This document shows, in pieces, positions 1 through 8,136 of a DNA stretch of 36,137 nt (within the stretch, counting starts at the first letter, position 1; each line of letters opens with the position of its first letter). The stretch is taken from assembly GCA_022848865.1 (NCBI GenBank), contig JAJISE010000018.1:1-36137 (forward strand), written 5' to 3'. The translations under genes and the position numbers were made by a program. Under the pieces are notes generated by a model that was not told where the DNA came from, made no database searches, and saw nothing but the letters and a program-made list of their open reading frames with translations. The stretch is from Candidatus Thermoplasmatota archaeon (GTDB lineage: Archaea; Thermoplasmatota; Thermoplasmata; RBG-16-68-12; JAGMCJ01).

Positions 1-2993
1 TCGTACGTGCATAACCTGCCTGGCAGCACGGGCGGTGCGCTATCACCGTGGTAGCCCCAACTGTGCGACCCTTCAATGGAAGGCAATGCGCACGGATCAG
101 TCGCATCATCGACCTCATGCCAGAGTCCAGAGCCGACCCACCCGGGTGAACCGCTCTCGAAGTCCTCCTGCATGTACCAGATGATCGGGTCGTCCTCCAT
201 CATCGGGACAGGACTCCCGGGAAGCTCCACGCCGCTGTCCAGAATGTGGACTTCGGGTGTTCCCGCGGATGGCAGGTGCTGGTCGTTGTCGTAGAAGTCG
301 ATTCTGTACGTGAATACGGTCGCAGGATCTCCTGTTTCAGGGTCAAGCCCGTCGGCCACGTAGTTCGGCTCGCCCGTCCAATCGAAATACGGTGCATCGT
401 TGCAGAAGACCTGGGGCCCGATGGACTGGATCGACATGGCCGTGTTCCCGGCAGTGTCGTTCGCCTCGAACCAATAGTCGTAGTAGTTCCCGCACGTCAG
501 GGTCTGCGAGTGCGTGTACAGCTTCCCGTCCGTGAAGTCGACGTCGAGGGGATTGACCTCGCTCATTGTGAATGGCCCTCCCGGAATCGGTGCGAGGTTC
601 TCGTTGATATTCAGAATCGGATGACCCGCTTCGGGAGGTTCGTTGTCCAGGTCCGTGTATATGACCCTCCACTCGAAAACCGTTGCCGCATCTCCCCAAT
701 CGGGGTTCAGGCCGTCCGCCACGAAGGAAAGCTCTTCTGTCCAAGAAAGCTCAGGGAGGTTGCCGCAGATGACAGTAGGACCAAGGAATGTGCCCCCAAC
801 GTACCAGAGCCCCGTGGCGTCGTTGGTCTCCATGTAGAGACTGTAAACCTCTGGGCACGGTAGCGTCGTATTGTAGTAGTAGGCTGCACCCGTCACGTAG
901 TCCCCGGGGGCTCCGAGCCAATAGTCTAAGTTCATGCTGAACGGTGACCCGGGGATGTCCACGAGAAGGTTGTCCAGGATATGGACCAGGGGATGCCCTG
1001 CCGCTGGCGGATCGTTATTGAGGTCGGAGTAGAATACGGTGTAGTTGAAGCCCGTGGTCGCGTTGCCCATCCACGGGTTGAACCACTCGTTGAACAGGAC
1101 TGGCGGGTCCGCGGCAGGGACGGGGAACGGCATGTAGAGCACTACATTCTCCAGGAATCCGGATAACCCGTTGTCATAGCCCCATTCGAGAGGCTGACTG
1201 GAGACGATGTATCCCGAGTAGGGCGCTGTGGCGCGTTCCGAGAAAATAGGAGGCCCACTGTCCAAGATTGTCAAAGACCCTCCCGGAGTCACCGTGAGAT
1301 GTCCGTGATAGGACCACAACCAGCCCTGGAGCTCGGCAGCTGTTATCACAAGCGGGTAGTTCAGCACCTCATGCGTTGGCTCTGTCACCACTACGTTGTC
1401 TCCAAACACGGCAGAGTATGTGTATCCCCCCGGTAAAACACCGGTAGGCCAAGTCCCCAAGTTCGATCCATCGTCCGCCGTGTGGATTTCCAACACACCG
1501 CCAGATGCCACGTAGGCTTCGAACCAAGGGATATTGCCCTCCACCGCGATATAGAAAGGATCGTCCTGATCGCTCGATATGATGACCTTGTCGTAAGGAT
1601 CCAGCGCCACGACTCCGATGTCCGCCCCGGAATAGACCGTGTAGCGGATGCCCCAGTAGTTGAGGGCATCCTCGTTCGAGGGGTTGCCCCAAGCATCCAT
1701 GTTCTTGAACAGAGCCACGTTCGTCGGCCACGGAGCGATGAGCTCGTCTATGTTGATGTCATCGACGTACCAGCCTGCCATGTCGTTTGACATGTCATCG
1801 ATCGTGTCGAACTGGAATCGTATCCAGATGACCCTTCCAACGTACTGATTGAGGTTGACGGCAGCCAGGTTCCAGGTCTGCCAGGGGTCTAAAGAACCGA
1901 GGACAATGTACACCGTGTTGAAAGTGACGTTGTCAGTACTTATCTGCACAGTCTTCTGATCCCAGGGAAAGCTCTCGGTGTCCCACCAGCTGAGGAACGT
2001 CAACCGGGCTGTCGAAGCAAAGGTGAGATCTATCGGGGGCGAAGTCAGATTGCCTATGTTGGCCAGTGGAGGTGTATCATAGTTGCAGGTCGCATCATCA
2101 TGGTACGCGAAGGCATTATTCGGTGAGAAGGCAGACGGGGGATGTACTGCCGGCGGAGGAACGCCACCGTAACACGGGTCGATTGTCTGATCGGCCACAT
2201 GCCACATTCCATCCATTGTCCATCCGGTTCCCGGCGTGTCAACATCGTCGAAGTAGTGCGTCTGGCGCACCGGATGGAACTCGACTGCGAGGCCGTCGAA
2301 GAGAGAGGGCGAGTAGTATGAGTACTCGACACCCACAGTCCCGTCCCAATTCTCGATTCCTGCGACAGCGACCAATCCGAAGTCATCGATCCCCCCGTAA
2401 AGCGTGTCGAAGTACTGGAACCGTATGACGTTCGTGGTCTCGTACAGAATGAGCTCGAATGTCAGGTCATCCCACCCCTGATTCGCGAAAGTGTCAACGC
2501 CGAACCACTCGACAATCATCATTCGGTAAGGGGCATTGCCTTGCAGCAGATAGCGGATCTCCCCCTGCTCGTGCAGGTCGTCCCAGAATGGTGCGATCAG
2601 GTTGTCCGGCTCTCCAGTCGTCGGTATGGGGGCGTTTGGGGCCCAGATGTTCTCGCACGTCGGCTGAGTGTTGAACGTTATCCCGCCGTTGTTGCCGATG
2701 CAGAACTCACCGAACACGTTCCCGTAGAACACGAACGGGAAGCCTATCCTGAAGGGTCCGAACTCGTCATCGTCCGCGTGCGGAAAGATGACGTTCGGCG
2801 AAGCGCTGGTGTCGATCCAGCTGTACTCAATCGTCGGGTTGGGGATCTGGTTGTCCACGTAGTAGTACCCCCAGCCGTCGTTTCCTCCAGTGCTCGCTTC
2901 CGCATTCTCACCGGTCATCACCATCGCAAAGGCGGAGACCAGCATCACAAAGCTCACAAACAATGCCCACAGCTTACTAGTAGCAGTATTCAT
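1..2993 (-). CDS. Large secreted multidomain surface protein (3' end outside window)
   Basis: One frame stays open from the ATG at 2993 to the window edge (997 codons) with no stop. The N-terminus has a signal peptide (basic residues, then a hydrophobic stretch to about residue 32). Roughly: residues 35-240 resemble extracellular sheet domains of the FPFVFYGN...IAPFWDDL kind; 250-415 a jelly-roll/MAM-like module ending in GWYVDDINI; 423-622 a GATase-like-fold module beginning VALFKNMDAWG; then three related repeats of about 120 residues marked by PGSPFSM, PGGPFTM and PGSPVPM; a second jelly-roll (EDFESGS) begins at the edge. There is no recognisable catalytic motif. A TATA box lies at 3043-3051. 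The 423-622 module is homologous to one in the protein starting at 34130. It is probably exported and cell-wall or S-layer associated. The domain names are my judgement from sequence appearance. Confidence 0.85.
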   Translation of the reverse strand, partial: MNTATSKLWALFVSFVMLVSAFAMVMTGENAEASTGGNDGWGYYYVDNQIPNPTIEYSWIDTSASPNVIFPHADDDEFGPFRIGFPFVFYGNVFGEFCIGNNGGITFNTQPTCENIWAPNAPIPTTGEPDNLIAPFWDDLHEQGEIRYLLQGNAPYRMMIVEWFGVDTFANQGWDDLTFELILYETTNVIRFQYFDTLYGGIDDFGLVAVAGIENWDGTVGVEYSYYSPSLFDGLAVEFHPVRQTHYFDDVDTPGTGWTMDGMWHVADQTIDPCYGGVPPPAVHPPSAFSPNNAFAYHDDATCNYDTPPLANIGNLTSPPIDLTFASTARLTFLSWWDTESFPWDQKTVQISTDNVTFNTVYIVLGSLDPWQTWNLAAVNLNQYVGRVIWIRFQFDTIDDMSNDMAGWYVDDINIDELIAPWPTNVALFKNMDAWGNPSNEDALNYWGIRYTVYSGADIGVVALDPYDKVIISSDQDDPFYIAVEGNIPWFEAYVASGGVLEIHTADDGSNLGTWPTGVLPGGYTYSAVFGDNVVVTEPTHEVLNYPLVITAAELQGWLWSYHGHLTVTPGGSLTILDSGPPIFSERATAPYSGYIVSSQPLEWGYDNGLSGFLENVVLYMPFPVPAADPPVLFNEWFNPWMGNATTGFNYTVFYSDLNNDPPAAGHPLVHILDNLLVDIPGSPFSMNLDYWLGAPGDYVTGAAYYYNTTLPCPEVYSLYMETNDATGLWYVGGTFLGPTVICGNLPELSWTEELSFVADGLNPDWGDAATVFEWRVIYTDLDNEPPEAGHPILNINENLAPIPGGPFTMSEVNPLDVDFTDGKLYTHSQTLTCGNYYDYWFEANDTAGNTAMSIQSIGPQVFCNDAPYFDWTGEPNYVADGLDPETGDPATVFTYRIDFYDNDQHLPSAGTPEVHILDSGVELPGSPVPMMEDDPIIWYMQEDFESGSPGWVGSGLWHEVDDATDPCALPSIEGSHSWGYHGDSAPPVLPGRLCTY

Positions 2994-3042
2994 GTATAAA
3001 CCCCATCCTTGCCCCTCTCTGCTCAGAGCGAAGTGATTACCG

Positions 3043-3051
3043 CTATATAAA
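3043..3051 (-). promoter_or_regulatory. TATA box of the large surface protein gene
   Basis: The minus strand reads TTTATATAG, 50 bases before the ATG at 2993. This predicts transcription starting near 3018-3020 and a short leader. Confidence 0.6.
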
Positions 3052-3104
3052 TTCAATCTCAGCTCTATCAGCGGTTCTGTGCGTCGTTCTCGTTGACTGA
3101 GGCC

Positions 3105-6100
3105 CTAGTCCCTCAGGTCATCATCAGCGTGGTCCGCGAGGACCTCGTACTTCTTCGCCTCGTTCGGCGTTGTTGAAAGAACGATGTAGTGCGTCAGCAT
3201 GCGGGTCTCTCTCGGTTTCAGCGGCATGCTCGACTCCGAGTGAACGTGCTTCCCCTCCTTGGCCATGTCGAACAGCATGACCTTGCATCGCCTAGAAGGG
3301 GACACGAAGCAGATGGACTCTCTCTTCCTCGAGCCGGTGATCACTATCGTGCGGTTATCGCTAATGGAGAAGGAGCTCACCTTCGCCCACTTCCTCTGTC
3401 TCCATCCCGACCTGCTGAAGTACGCGGATGTCCTCTTGGACCCGCCGACCTGATAGAAGCTCATGCATCCGCCCTCGAAGTACAGGGAGGACTTGCTGGT
3501 GTTCTTGAAGTCCTGTCGGACCGCGACGACATTGCTCCCTGGTCTGGTGAGATACTCAGTTGATACGGTCAGCCCCTTGAGCTTCTCGTCCTTCTTGATT
3601 CTCGTCTGGACTCTCACGCCCTTCCACGGTCCCCTCCTGACCTTCTCGTGCTTGAACGATTCCTCGTATAGCTTGCCAGGGAAAGCACCCTTCCTGGCGA
3701 CGGGCGTCACGCCTCCGTACCAAGGACGGAACCACGACAGCTGACCAGGTTCAGGATAGGCGGATAGCATGTACTCGGCGCCCTCCTTCTTCAGTGACAC
3801 CAGAGAACCTGCGAAGCCAGGGACCACGACAAAGGCGAGGTGCCCGTTGTCGACAACGATCCTCCCCTTCCTCTCACGGACCGAGACCTTCCCCGGCTTC
3901 CCGATGACGACAATCGGGAGAGCATACACGTCATCGTAGAGGGGGGTCCAAAGGCGGGCCTTCGCGAAGCTGACGCCCAAGCGAGCAGCCCTTACCCTCA
4001 ATCTGACAGTTTCGTCGAAGGGGTTGTCCAGGCACAGCTCCTTCGCCTCGAACCTCGTCTTGTCCGCCCTGAACTGGGCGGGGAAATCGAGGGCTATCCT
4101 CGCGTCCGTCTTCTTGTTCCGCAGGTTCCTGAGCCTAAGTCCGAACTCGCCTTCGTTCTCCAGAACCAAGGGGCTCGGGTCCGTTGCGACCTGGAACACC
4201 CGCACGGGACTCACCTTCTCGTCCGACTCCAGACGCCCATGCGCAAGTTGGAGCCATGACTTCCTCACGCTTCTCCAGTCGGTCGTCGCGGGAATGACGT
4301 AGAACGGAGGGAGCTCCTTCCTCTCACCCGGCCTGATTCTCGGGGCATCCAGAGTGAAGTTGGGTCCCCATCCGCCGATGTGCGCCTCGGTCGCTGATTC
4401 CTGGTCCCAGATAAGTCCCAGACCCGTTTCCCCGTCCCGGAAATGGACCCAAGACTCTGTCAGGTATCCCGTCTTGGGAACGTCTTCCATCCAGTCCGGG
4501 AAGTCATCCTCGATGGTCTCCTCCTGGATCATGCCGTACTTGCTGGGAATGGTGATCCTGCCCTCGTAGACCTCTCGGAAGCCGGCGAACTGAATCTGGC
4601 ATTCCACCGCCTTCTTCCCTTTGTTGTCAAGAATCGGAACGATCTGAACCGTGTTGCTGCCCGACATCCGTATCTGAACGGAGATCTCCAGCCCCTCCCT
4701 CTCCTCGGAGGATGTGGTGAGCGTCCCCGTCGCCAGCCCTCTCTCGTTCTTCGCTTTCATCTTGAACTCGAGCCTTGCGAGTTCCGACGGCCAGAAGGGC
4801 GGCCCGAGACGCACGTTGATGTGCTCCATCACCCGGTCCCTTTGGGACTTGTCATAGACATCCACCCATGCGCCTTTCTTGGTTGCCACCAGGCGTACCT
4901 GGGCGTTCTCCACCACCAGACGGTCGTCCTCCACGTCCGCGATCGCCCCGTGCACGCCCACGCTCCTCACTTTGAGCGTCTTCTTCTTGGTCCGCTTTCC
5001 CTCGAACTCTGCCCAGGCCATGATGGAATAGGTTCTCGTCTCTGGAGCCTTGGCGGTGATTCTGAGTGGAATCCCCGCGAGACCTTCGGCGGGTAACGTG
5101 AAGGGCGCGGTCCTCTTGTCGAGTTGCACGCCATCCGGTTCCAGGTGTATTCGACCCCTCACCTTCTTCTTCAGGTTGCTCCTGAGATTGATGTAAACTT
5201 CCCTTGACGTTCCCGGGACCATCGATATGAAGTCGGGATCCGTCTGCATCTCGATTGCCTGCTTGATGTGTAATCCCGTGCTGAGAACGAATGACTGCCC
5301 GTCGACCTTCATGCGGGATAGCACGCCGTCGCACTTCTCCTCCGAGTGTTTCTCCTTCGCATCAAGCGACACTTTGAGGCTGGAAGAGACCTCCCTCGAC
5401 TTCCCCGCGGGAACGACGAACTTCTTCTCCTTCGAGCGAATAGTCACTCCCTTGGGCGGGGTCGCCCTCAGGCTGCACGCTATCTGCCGCTCGCTCTTGT
5501 TGACCACGGTCCACGTCATCTTCCATGTCATGCCCGCCAGAACGTCGTGTCTGTCGAGCTTGGCGAAGACCTTCATCTCATGGTTCTCGAAACCCGTGAT
5601 CCCTCTGGATTCCCGGTCTATCCAGATCGTGAGCTCGTCATCGCCCTCCTTCCAGCCGTACGGGAAGACGTTCATCCCTTCAACCTCGACATCATCCTCC
5701 TCCAGAACGACCGGTCGCCGGAACGTGTGGTACCAGTCGTGCTCGTCGAAGTAGGGCTTCGCCGGCGGGAACCGCATTATCAGCGGGACGTAGCTCTGCA
5801 TGTATACGTCGGTCTTGGGCACCCAGAAGAAGCCCGTCTTCTTGTACGCGGGAAGTGCCTTCATGTTGCCCGGCCAGGTGTGCAGGTCTAGCCTCTCGAG
5901 CCCCTGCTCGCGCGTGCACTCGACCGACCTGCAGAGAAGCTTCCGGCCGTAGCTCTTGCCGTGATGGGTGGGGAGGACGTTCAGCCAGGAGACGTACGCC
6001 GCCTCCTTCTCTTCAAAATAGGGGTTCACGCGCACATATCCGATCGCCTTGCCCTTTTCCATCAGGATGAACCGGCCATAGCACTTGATCCTCCTCTCGC

Positions 6101-6227
6101 TCTCCATGACCTTGTCCGGGGTCATGGGAACGCCTCTGGTCAGCCCGCCAGGCCAACCCTCGTCGCTGGCGTTCCACATGTCGGCCAATTCCTGCGCGTA
6201 CTTCTCCTCGTAGTCCACGATCTCCAT
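3105..6227 (-). CDS. GNAT acetyltransferase fused to a large beta-sandwich region
   Basis: The protein has 1040 residues from the ATG at 6227. A longer in-frame start at 6368 exists, but a TATA-like CTTTTTTATGC at 6255-6265 lies inside that extension and fits a start at 6227. Residues 1-155 are a GNAT N-acetyltransferase domain; the acetyl-CoA-binding motif A is visible as LNVLPTHHGKSYGRKLL, followed by the typical NMKALPAYKKTGF ending. The remaining 880 or so residues are rich in beta strands, with at least one NEW3-like Ig fold (TWTVVNKSERQIACSL...VPAGKSREV) and a later region (GLIWDQESATEAHIGGWGPN) reminiscent of carbohydrate-active sandwich domains. I see no signal peptide or membrane segment, so it is predicted cytoplasmic. 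The substrate is unknown. It is transcribed alone, divergent from the AIM24-like gene. Confidence 0.85.
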   Translation of the reverse strand: MEIVDYEEKYAQELADMWNASDEGWPGGLTRGVPMTPDKVMESERRIKCYGRFILMEKGKAIGYVRVNPYFEEKEAAYVSWLNVLPTHHGKSYGRKLLCRSVECTREQGLERLDLHTWPGNMKALPAYKKTGFFWVPKTDVYMQSYVPLIMRFPPAKPYFDEHDWYHTFRRPVVLEEDDVEVEGMNVFPYGWKEGDDELTIWIDRESRGITGFENHEMKVFAKLDRHDVLAGMTWKMTWTVVNKSERQIACSLRATPPKGVTIRSKEKKFVVPAGKSREVSSSLKVSLDAKEKHSEEKCDGVLSRMKVDGQSFVLSTGLHIKQAIEMQTDPDFISMVPGTSREVYINLRSNLKKKVRGRIHLEPDGVQLDKRTAPFTLPAEGLAGIPLRITAKAPETRTYSIMAWAEFEGKRTKKKTLKVRSVGVHGAIADVEDDRLVVENAQVRLVATKKGAWVDVYDKSQRDRVMEHINVRLGPPFWPSELARLEFKMKAKNERGLATGTLTTSSEEREGLEISVQIRMSGSNTVQIVPILDNKGKKAVECQIQFAGFREVYEGRITIPSKYGMIQEETIEDDFPDWMEDVPKTGYLTESWVHFRDGETGLGLIWDQESATEAHIGGWGPNFTLDAPRIRPGERKELPPFYVIPATTDWRSVRKSWLQLAHGRLESDEKVSPVRVFQVATDPSPLVLENEGEFGLRLRNLRNKKTDARIALDFPAQFRADKTRFEAKELCLDNPFDETVRLRVRAARLGVSFAKARLWTPLYDDVYALPIVVIGKPGKVSVRERKGRIVVDNGHLAFVVVPGFAGSLVSLKKEGAEYMLSAYPEPGQLSWFRPWYGGVTPVARKGAFPGKLYEESFKHEKVRRGPWKGVRVQTRIKKDEKLKGLTVSTEYLTRPGSNVVAVRQDFKNTSKSSLYFEGGCMSFYQVGGSKRTSAYFSRSGWRQRKWAKVSSFSISDNRTIVITGSRKRESICFVSPSRRCKVMLFDMAKEGKHVHSESSMPLKPRETRMLTHYIVLSTTPNEAKKYEVLADHADDDLRD

Positions 6228-6323
6228 GCTGTTCCAGACACTAAGAAAGCAGAAGCATAAAAAAGTGTTGACGGGTTGGAATGAGTTGGCTGGCGTCAGT
6301 ATCCACAACTTCCGTCGATTAGC

Positions 6324-6332
6324 TTTATATAT
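6324..6332 (+). promoter_or_regulatory. TATA box for the AIM24-like gene
   Basis: TTTATATAT lies 69 bases before the TTG start at 6401, giving a predicted leader of about 45 bases that carries a strong ribosome binding site at 6389-6394. Confidence 0.55.
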
Positions 6333-6400
6333 CCAAATCGGGGTCTCCAACTGTCTCCCTGGAACCAACAGAGGTCTGAGGGACAGATGGAGGTATTTGC

Positions 6401-7075
6401 TTGAAGTACAAGATATCAGGAGACAATCTCCAGATAGTGACGTGTGAGCTCGAACCCAACGAGAAGGTTTACGCAGAAGCGGGTACGATGGTCTACATGA
6501 GCGGGAACATGATGTTCGAAGCCAGGGCCAAGGGTGGAATGATGAAAGGACTCAAGAGGAAGCTCGCCGGGGAGACCTTCTTCCTGACGGAATTCTCGCC
6601 CACTCGGAGCCAGGGATTCGTAGGCTTCGGAGGATCTGCTCCGGGGACGATCATGCCCATTCAGCTGGCCCCTGGCAGGGATTTCATGATCCAGAAAACC
6701 GCGTTCCTCTGTGCCGAGAACAGCGTGAACCTCGACATGGCATGGCAGAAGAAGCTGGGCGCGTCTCTGTTCGGCGGGGAGGGCTTCATCCTGCAGAAGC
6801 TATCTGGCAAAGGAACAGCGTTCATCCAGGCGACTGGCGATTTCGTCGAGATGGATCTGAAGCCCGGTCAGACCGTCAAGGTGGATACAGGATCGGTCGT
6901 CGGCTGGGATGCCACGGTGTCATACGACATCGAGAGGGCAGGCGGGCTGAAGACAATGATGTTCGCCGGAGAAGGAGTGTTCCTGACCACGCTGAAAGGT
7001 CCTGGCAAGATCCTGCTTCAGTCCATGAATCTTGCCGAACTCGCGGCGACCCTGGCCAGGCTCGCGCCCAAGTAG
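6401..7075 (+). CDS. AIM24/TIGR00266 family protein
   Basis: 224 residues. The start is TTG at 6401, chosen because GGAGGT lies six bases upstream and the protein then begins KYKISGDNLQIV, as usual for the family. Typical features are the early LEPNEKVYAEAGTMVYMSG segment, glycine-rich turns, and a C-terminal half with GLKTMMFAGEGVFLTTLKGPG and LAELAATLA. Family members (AIM24, TIGR00266, formerly DUF124) form a trimeric beta-barrel-like fold. The yeast homologue acts in mitochondrial membrane organisation; the prokaryotic role is not established. The length is normal. The next gene starts 44 bases downstream and may be cotranscribed. Confidence 0.92.
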   Translation: MKYKISGDNLQIVTCELEPNEKVYAEAGTMVYMSGNMMFEARAKGGMMKGLKRKLAGETFFLTEFSPTRSQGFVGFGGSAPGTIMPIQLAPGRDFMIQKTAFLCAENSVNLDMAWQKKLGASLFGGEGFILQKLSGKGTAFIQATGDFVEMDLKPGQTVKVDTGSVVGWDATVSYDIERAGGLKTMMFAGEGVFLTTLKGPGKILLQSMNLAELAATLARLAPK

Positions 7076-7119
7076 GACGGTGCGGGCGGATTCAATTGGG
7101 CAGATAGGGTGGGACATAA

Positions 7120-7401
7120 ATGAAACCCGAGAAATTCGCTGTAGTAGCTCTGGTAGTGTTTCTGGCCATACTGGTGGCCATTCTCTTTGCGCTCTACATA
7201 CTGGGGATTCTGATTGCCGTTATCGTCTTCCTCGGCGCTATCGTCTTCTTTGTGATAGTCGCAGCGATAATCATCATCGGAATCGTCTCCATTCTCGCCC
7301 TTCCGTTCTACTTGCTGGCAAAAGAGCCCGAGGTTGAGCAGGGCGGGGACTACAGAATCGACAACATCGAGGACAAGGAAGACTGGCCCAAGTCAGAATA
7401 G
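7120..7401 (+). CDS. Small two-helix membrane protein
   Basis: 93 residues with a continuous, very hydrophobic region from about residue 8 to 68, enough for two membrane helices, then an acidic hydrophilic tail (EPEVEQGGDYRIDNIEDKED). A purine-rich GGGTGGGA precedes the ATG by 5 bases. It lies 44 bases after the AIM24-like gene on the same strand, so the two are probably one transcript. I do not recognise the family. The composition (nearly all I, V, L, A, F) fits an integral membrane protein with a cytoplasmic tail. Confidence 0.75.
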   Translation: MKPEKFAVVALVVFLAILVAILFALYILGILIAVIVFLGAIVFFVIVAAIIIIGIVSILALPFYLLAKEPEVEQGGDYRIDNIEDKEDWPKSE

Positions 7402-7464
7402 CTCCTTCTGTTGAGCACAGTCCACTCGCTGTTTTCCAGCCCAAAGCCCGTTGAAAAGTGTTTA

Positions 7465-7480
7465 ATATCCTCGCGGATAT
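7465..7480. promoter_or_regulatory. Inverted repeat overlapping the superoxide reductase TATA box
   Basis: ATATCC and GGATAT are perfect inverted arms separated by TCGC. The left arm overlaps the TATA box TTTAATATC (7461-7469). This is the expected place for a repressor operator on the superoxide reductase promoter. No regulator is identified. Confidence 0.5.
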
Positions 7481-7526
7481 CCAACGAGCGTCAGCTTATC
7501 TATCATATCAGCGGGGAGGAATTGGA

Positions 7527-7904
7527 ATGAAGAAGATTGGAGACCTGATATACTCAGAAGAGGCAGAAGAGGACGCGACGCTAAAGGAGAAGCACACGCC
7601 CGAGATCGAGGCCCCCGCCAATGCGAAGGTGGACGAGGCATTCGACGTGACCGTGGTCGTGGGAAGGGCGGTCCCCCACCCGAACCTCGTGGAGCACCAC
7701 ATCAAGTGGATTCGGGTGTTCGTGGAGGAGGAAGGCCGATCGCACAACCCCGTGCATGCAGCTACGTACGAGATCGGACCCGCCTACGCGGAGCCGCAGG
7801 TGACGTTCCCCTTGAAGCTGAGGAAGTCGTCCACGGTCTACGCCCTGGGGTACTGCAACCTGCACGGCATGTGGGAGAGCTCAATCGACATCACCGTCGA
7901 ATGA
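7527..7904 (+). CDS. sor: Superoxide reductase (neelaredoxin type)
   Basis: 125 residues from the ATG at 7527, preceded by GGGGAGGA with 6-base spacing; the longer in-frame start at 7458 overlaps the TATA box and is rejected. It reduces superoxide to hydrogen peroxide without making oxygen, using a mononuclear iron centre. The expected ligands are visible: Glu21 and His23 in the KEKHTPEIE segment, His51 and His57 in VGRAVPHPNLVEHHIKW, and Cys110 and His113 in GYCNLHGMW. There is no N-terminal rubredoxin-like (desulforedoxin) domain, so this is the one-iron class II enzyme. Such enzymes suit an anaerobe or microaerophile meeting oxygen. It has its own promoter with an inverted repeat. The stop lies 20 bases from a methyltransferase remnant on the other strand. 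Confidence 0.95.
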   Translation: MKKIGDLIYSEEAEEDATLKEKHTPEIEAPANAKVDEAFDVTVVVGRAVPHPNLVEHHIKWIRVFVEEEGRSHNPVHAATYEIGPAYAEPQVTFPLKLRKSSTVYALGYCNLHGMWESSIDITVE

Positions 7905-7923
7905 GACTGGTGATCGGGACGAA

Positions 7924-8052
7924 TATCCGCCCTCCTTCCGGAACGCCTGTCTCCTCGAACAGTGACCGCAAGTAGGCGCACTGGGCATCGTAGTCCATCT
8001 ACCTCCCATAGATGAGGTCGTAGCAGCAGGCCCATCGGTCGTAGTCGTTCAT
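7924..8052 (-). pseudogene. Remnant of a class I SAM-dependent methyltransferase (N-terminal fragment)
   Basis: The minus strand from the ATG at 8052 reads MNDYDRWACCYDLIYGR, then an in-frame TAG (7999-8001), then MDYDAQCAYLRSLFEETG and VPEGGRI. This is the characteristic beginning of small SAM methyltransferases (YDxxAxxYDLIYG..KDYxxE...L...GGRILDLxCGTG). The SAM-binding glycine motif that should follow GGRI is missing: the sequence continues FVPITS and runs into the superoxide reductase gene. The fragment is about 43 codons, with one nonsense codon and no catalytic part, so it cannot be functional. It is probably a deletion or recombination remnant. Confidence 0.6.
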
Positions 8053-8136
8053 TCGCACGTTGAATCAGCTTCCCGCCTGTATCGTTTAGCCCTCGCAAGG
8101 TTTATCTCAATGGTCCTGATGTGTATTACTGGTACC

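Noticed and set aside
246-863. Plus-strand frame of 205 codons within the first surface protein gene
   Set aside because: Shadow frame; the minus frame is open over the whole 2993 bases and starts with a signal peptide and TATA box.
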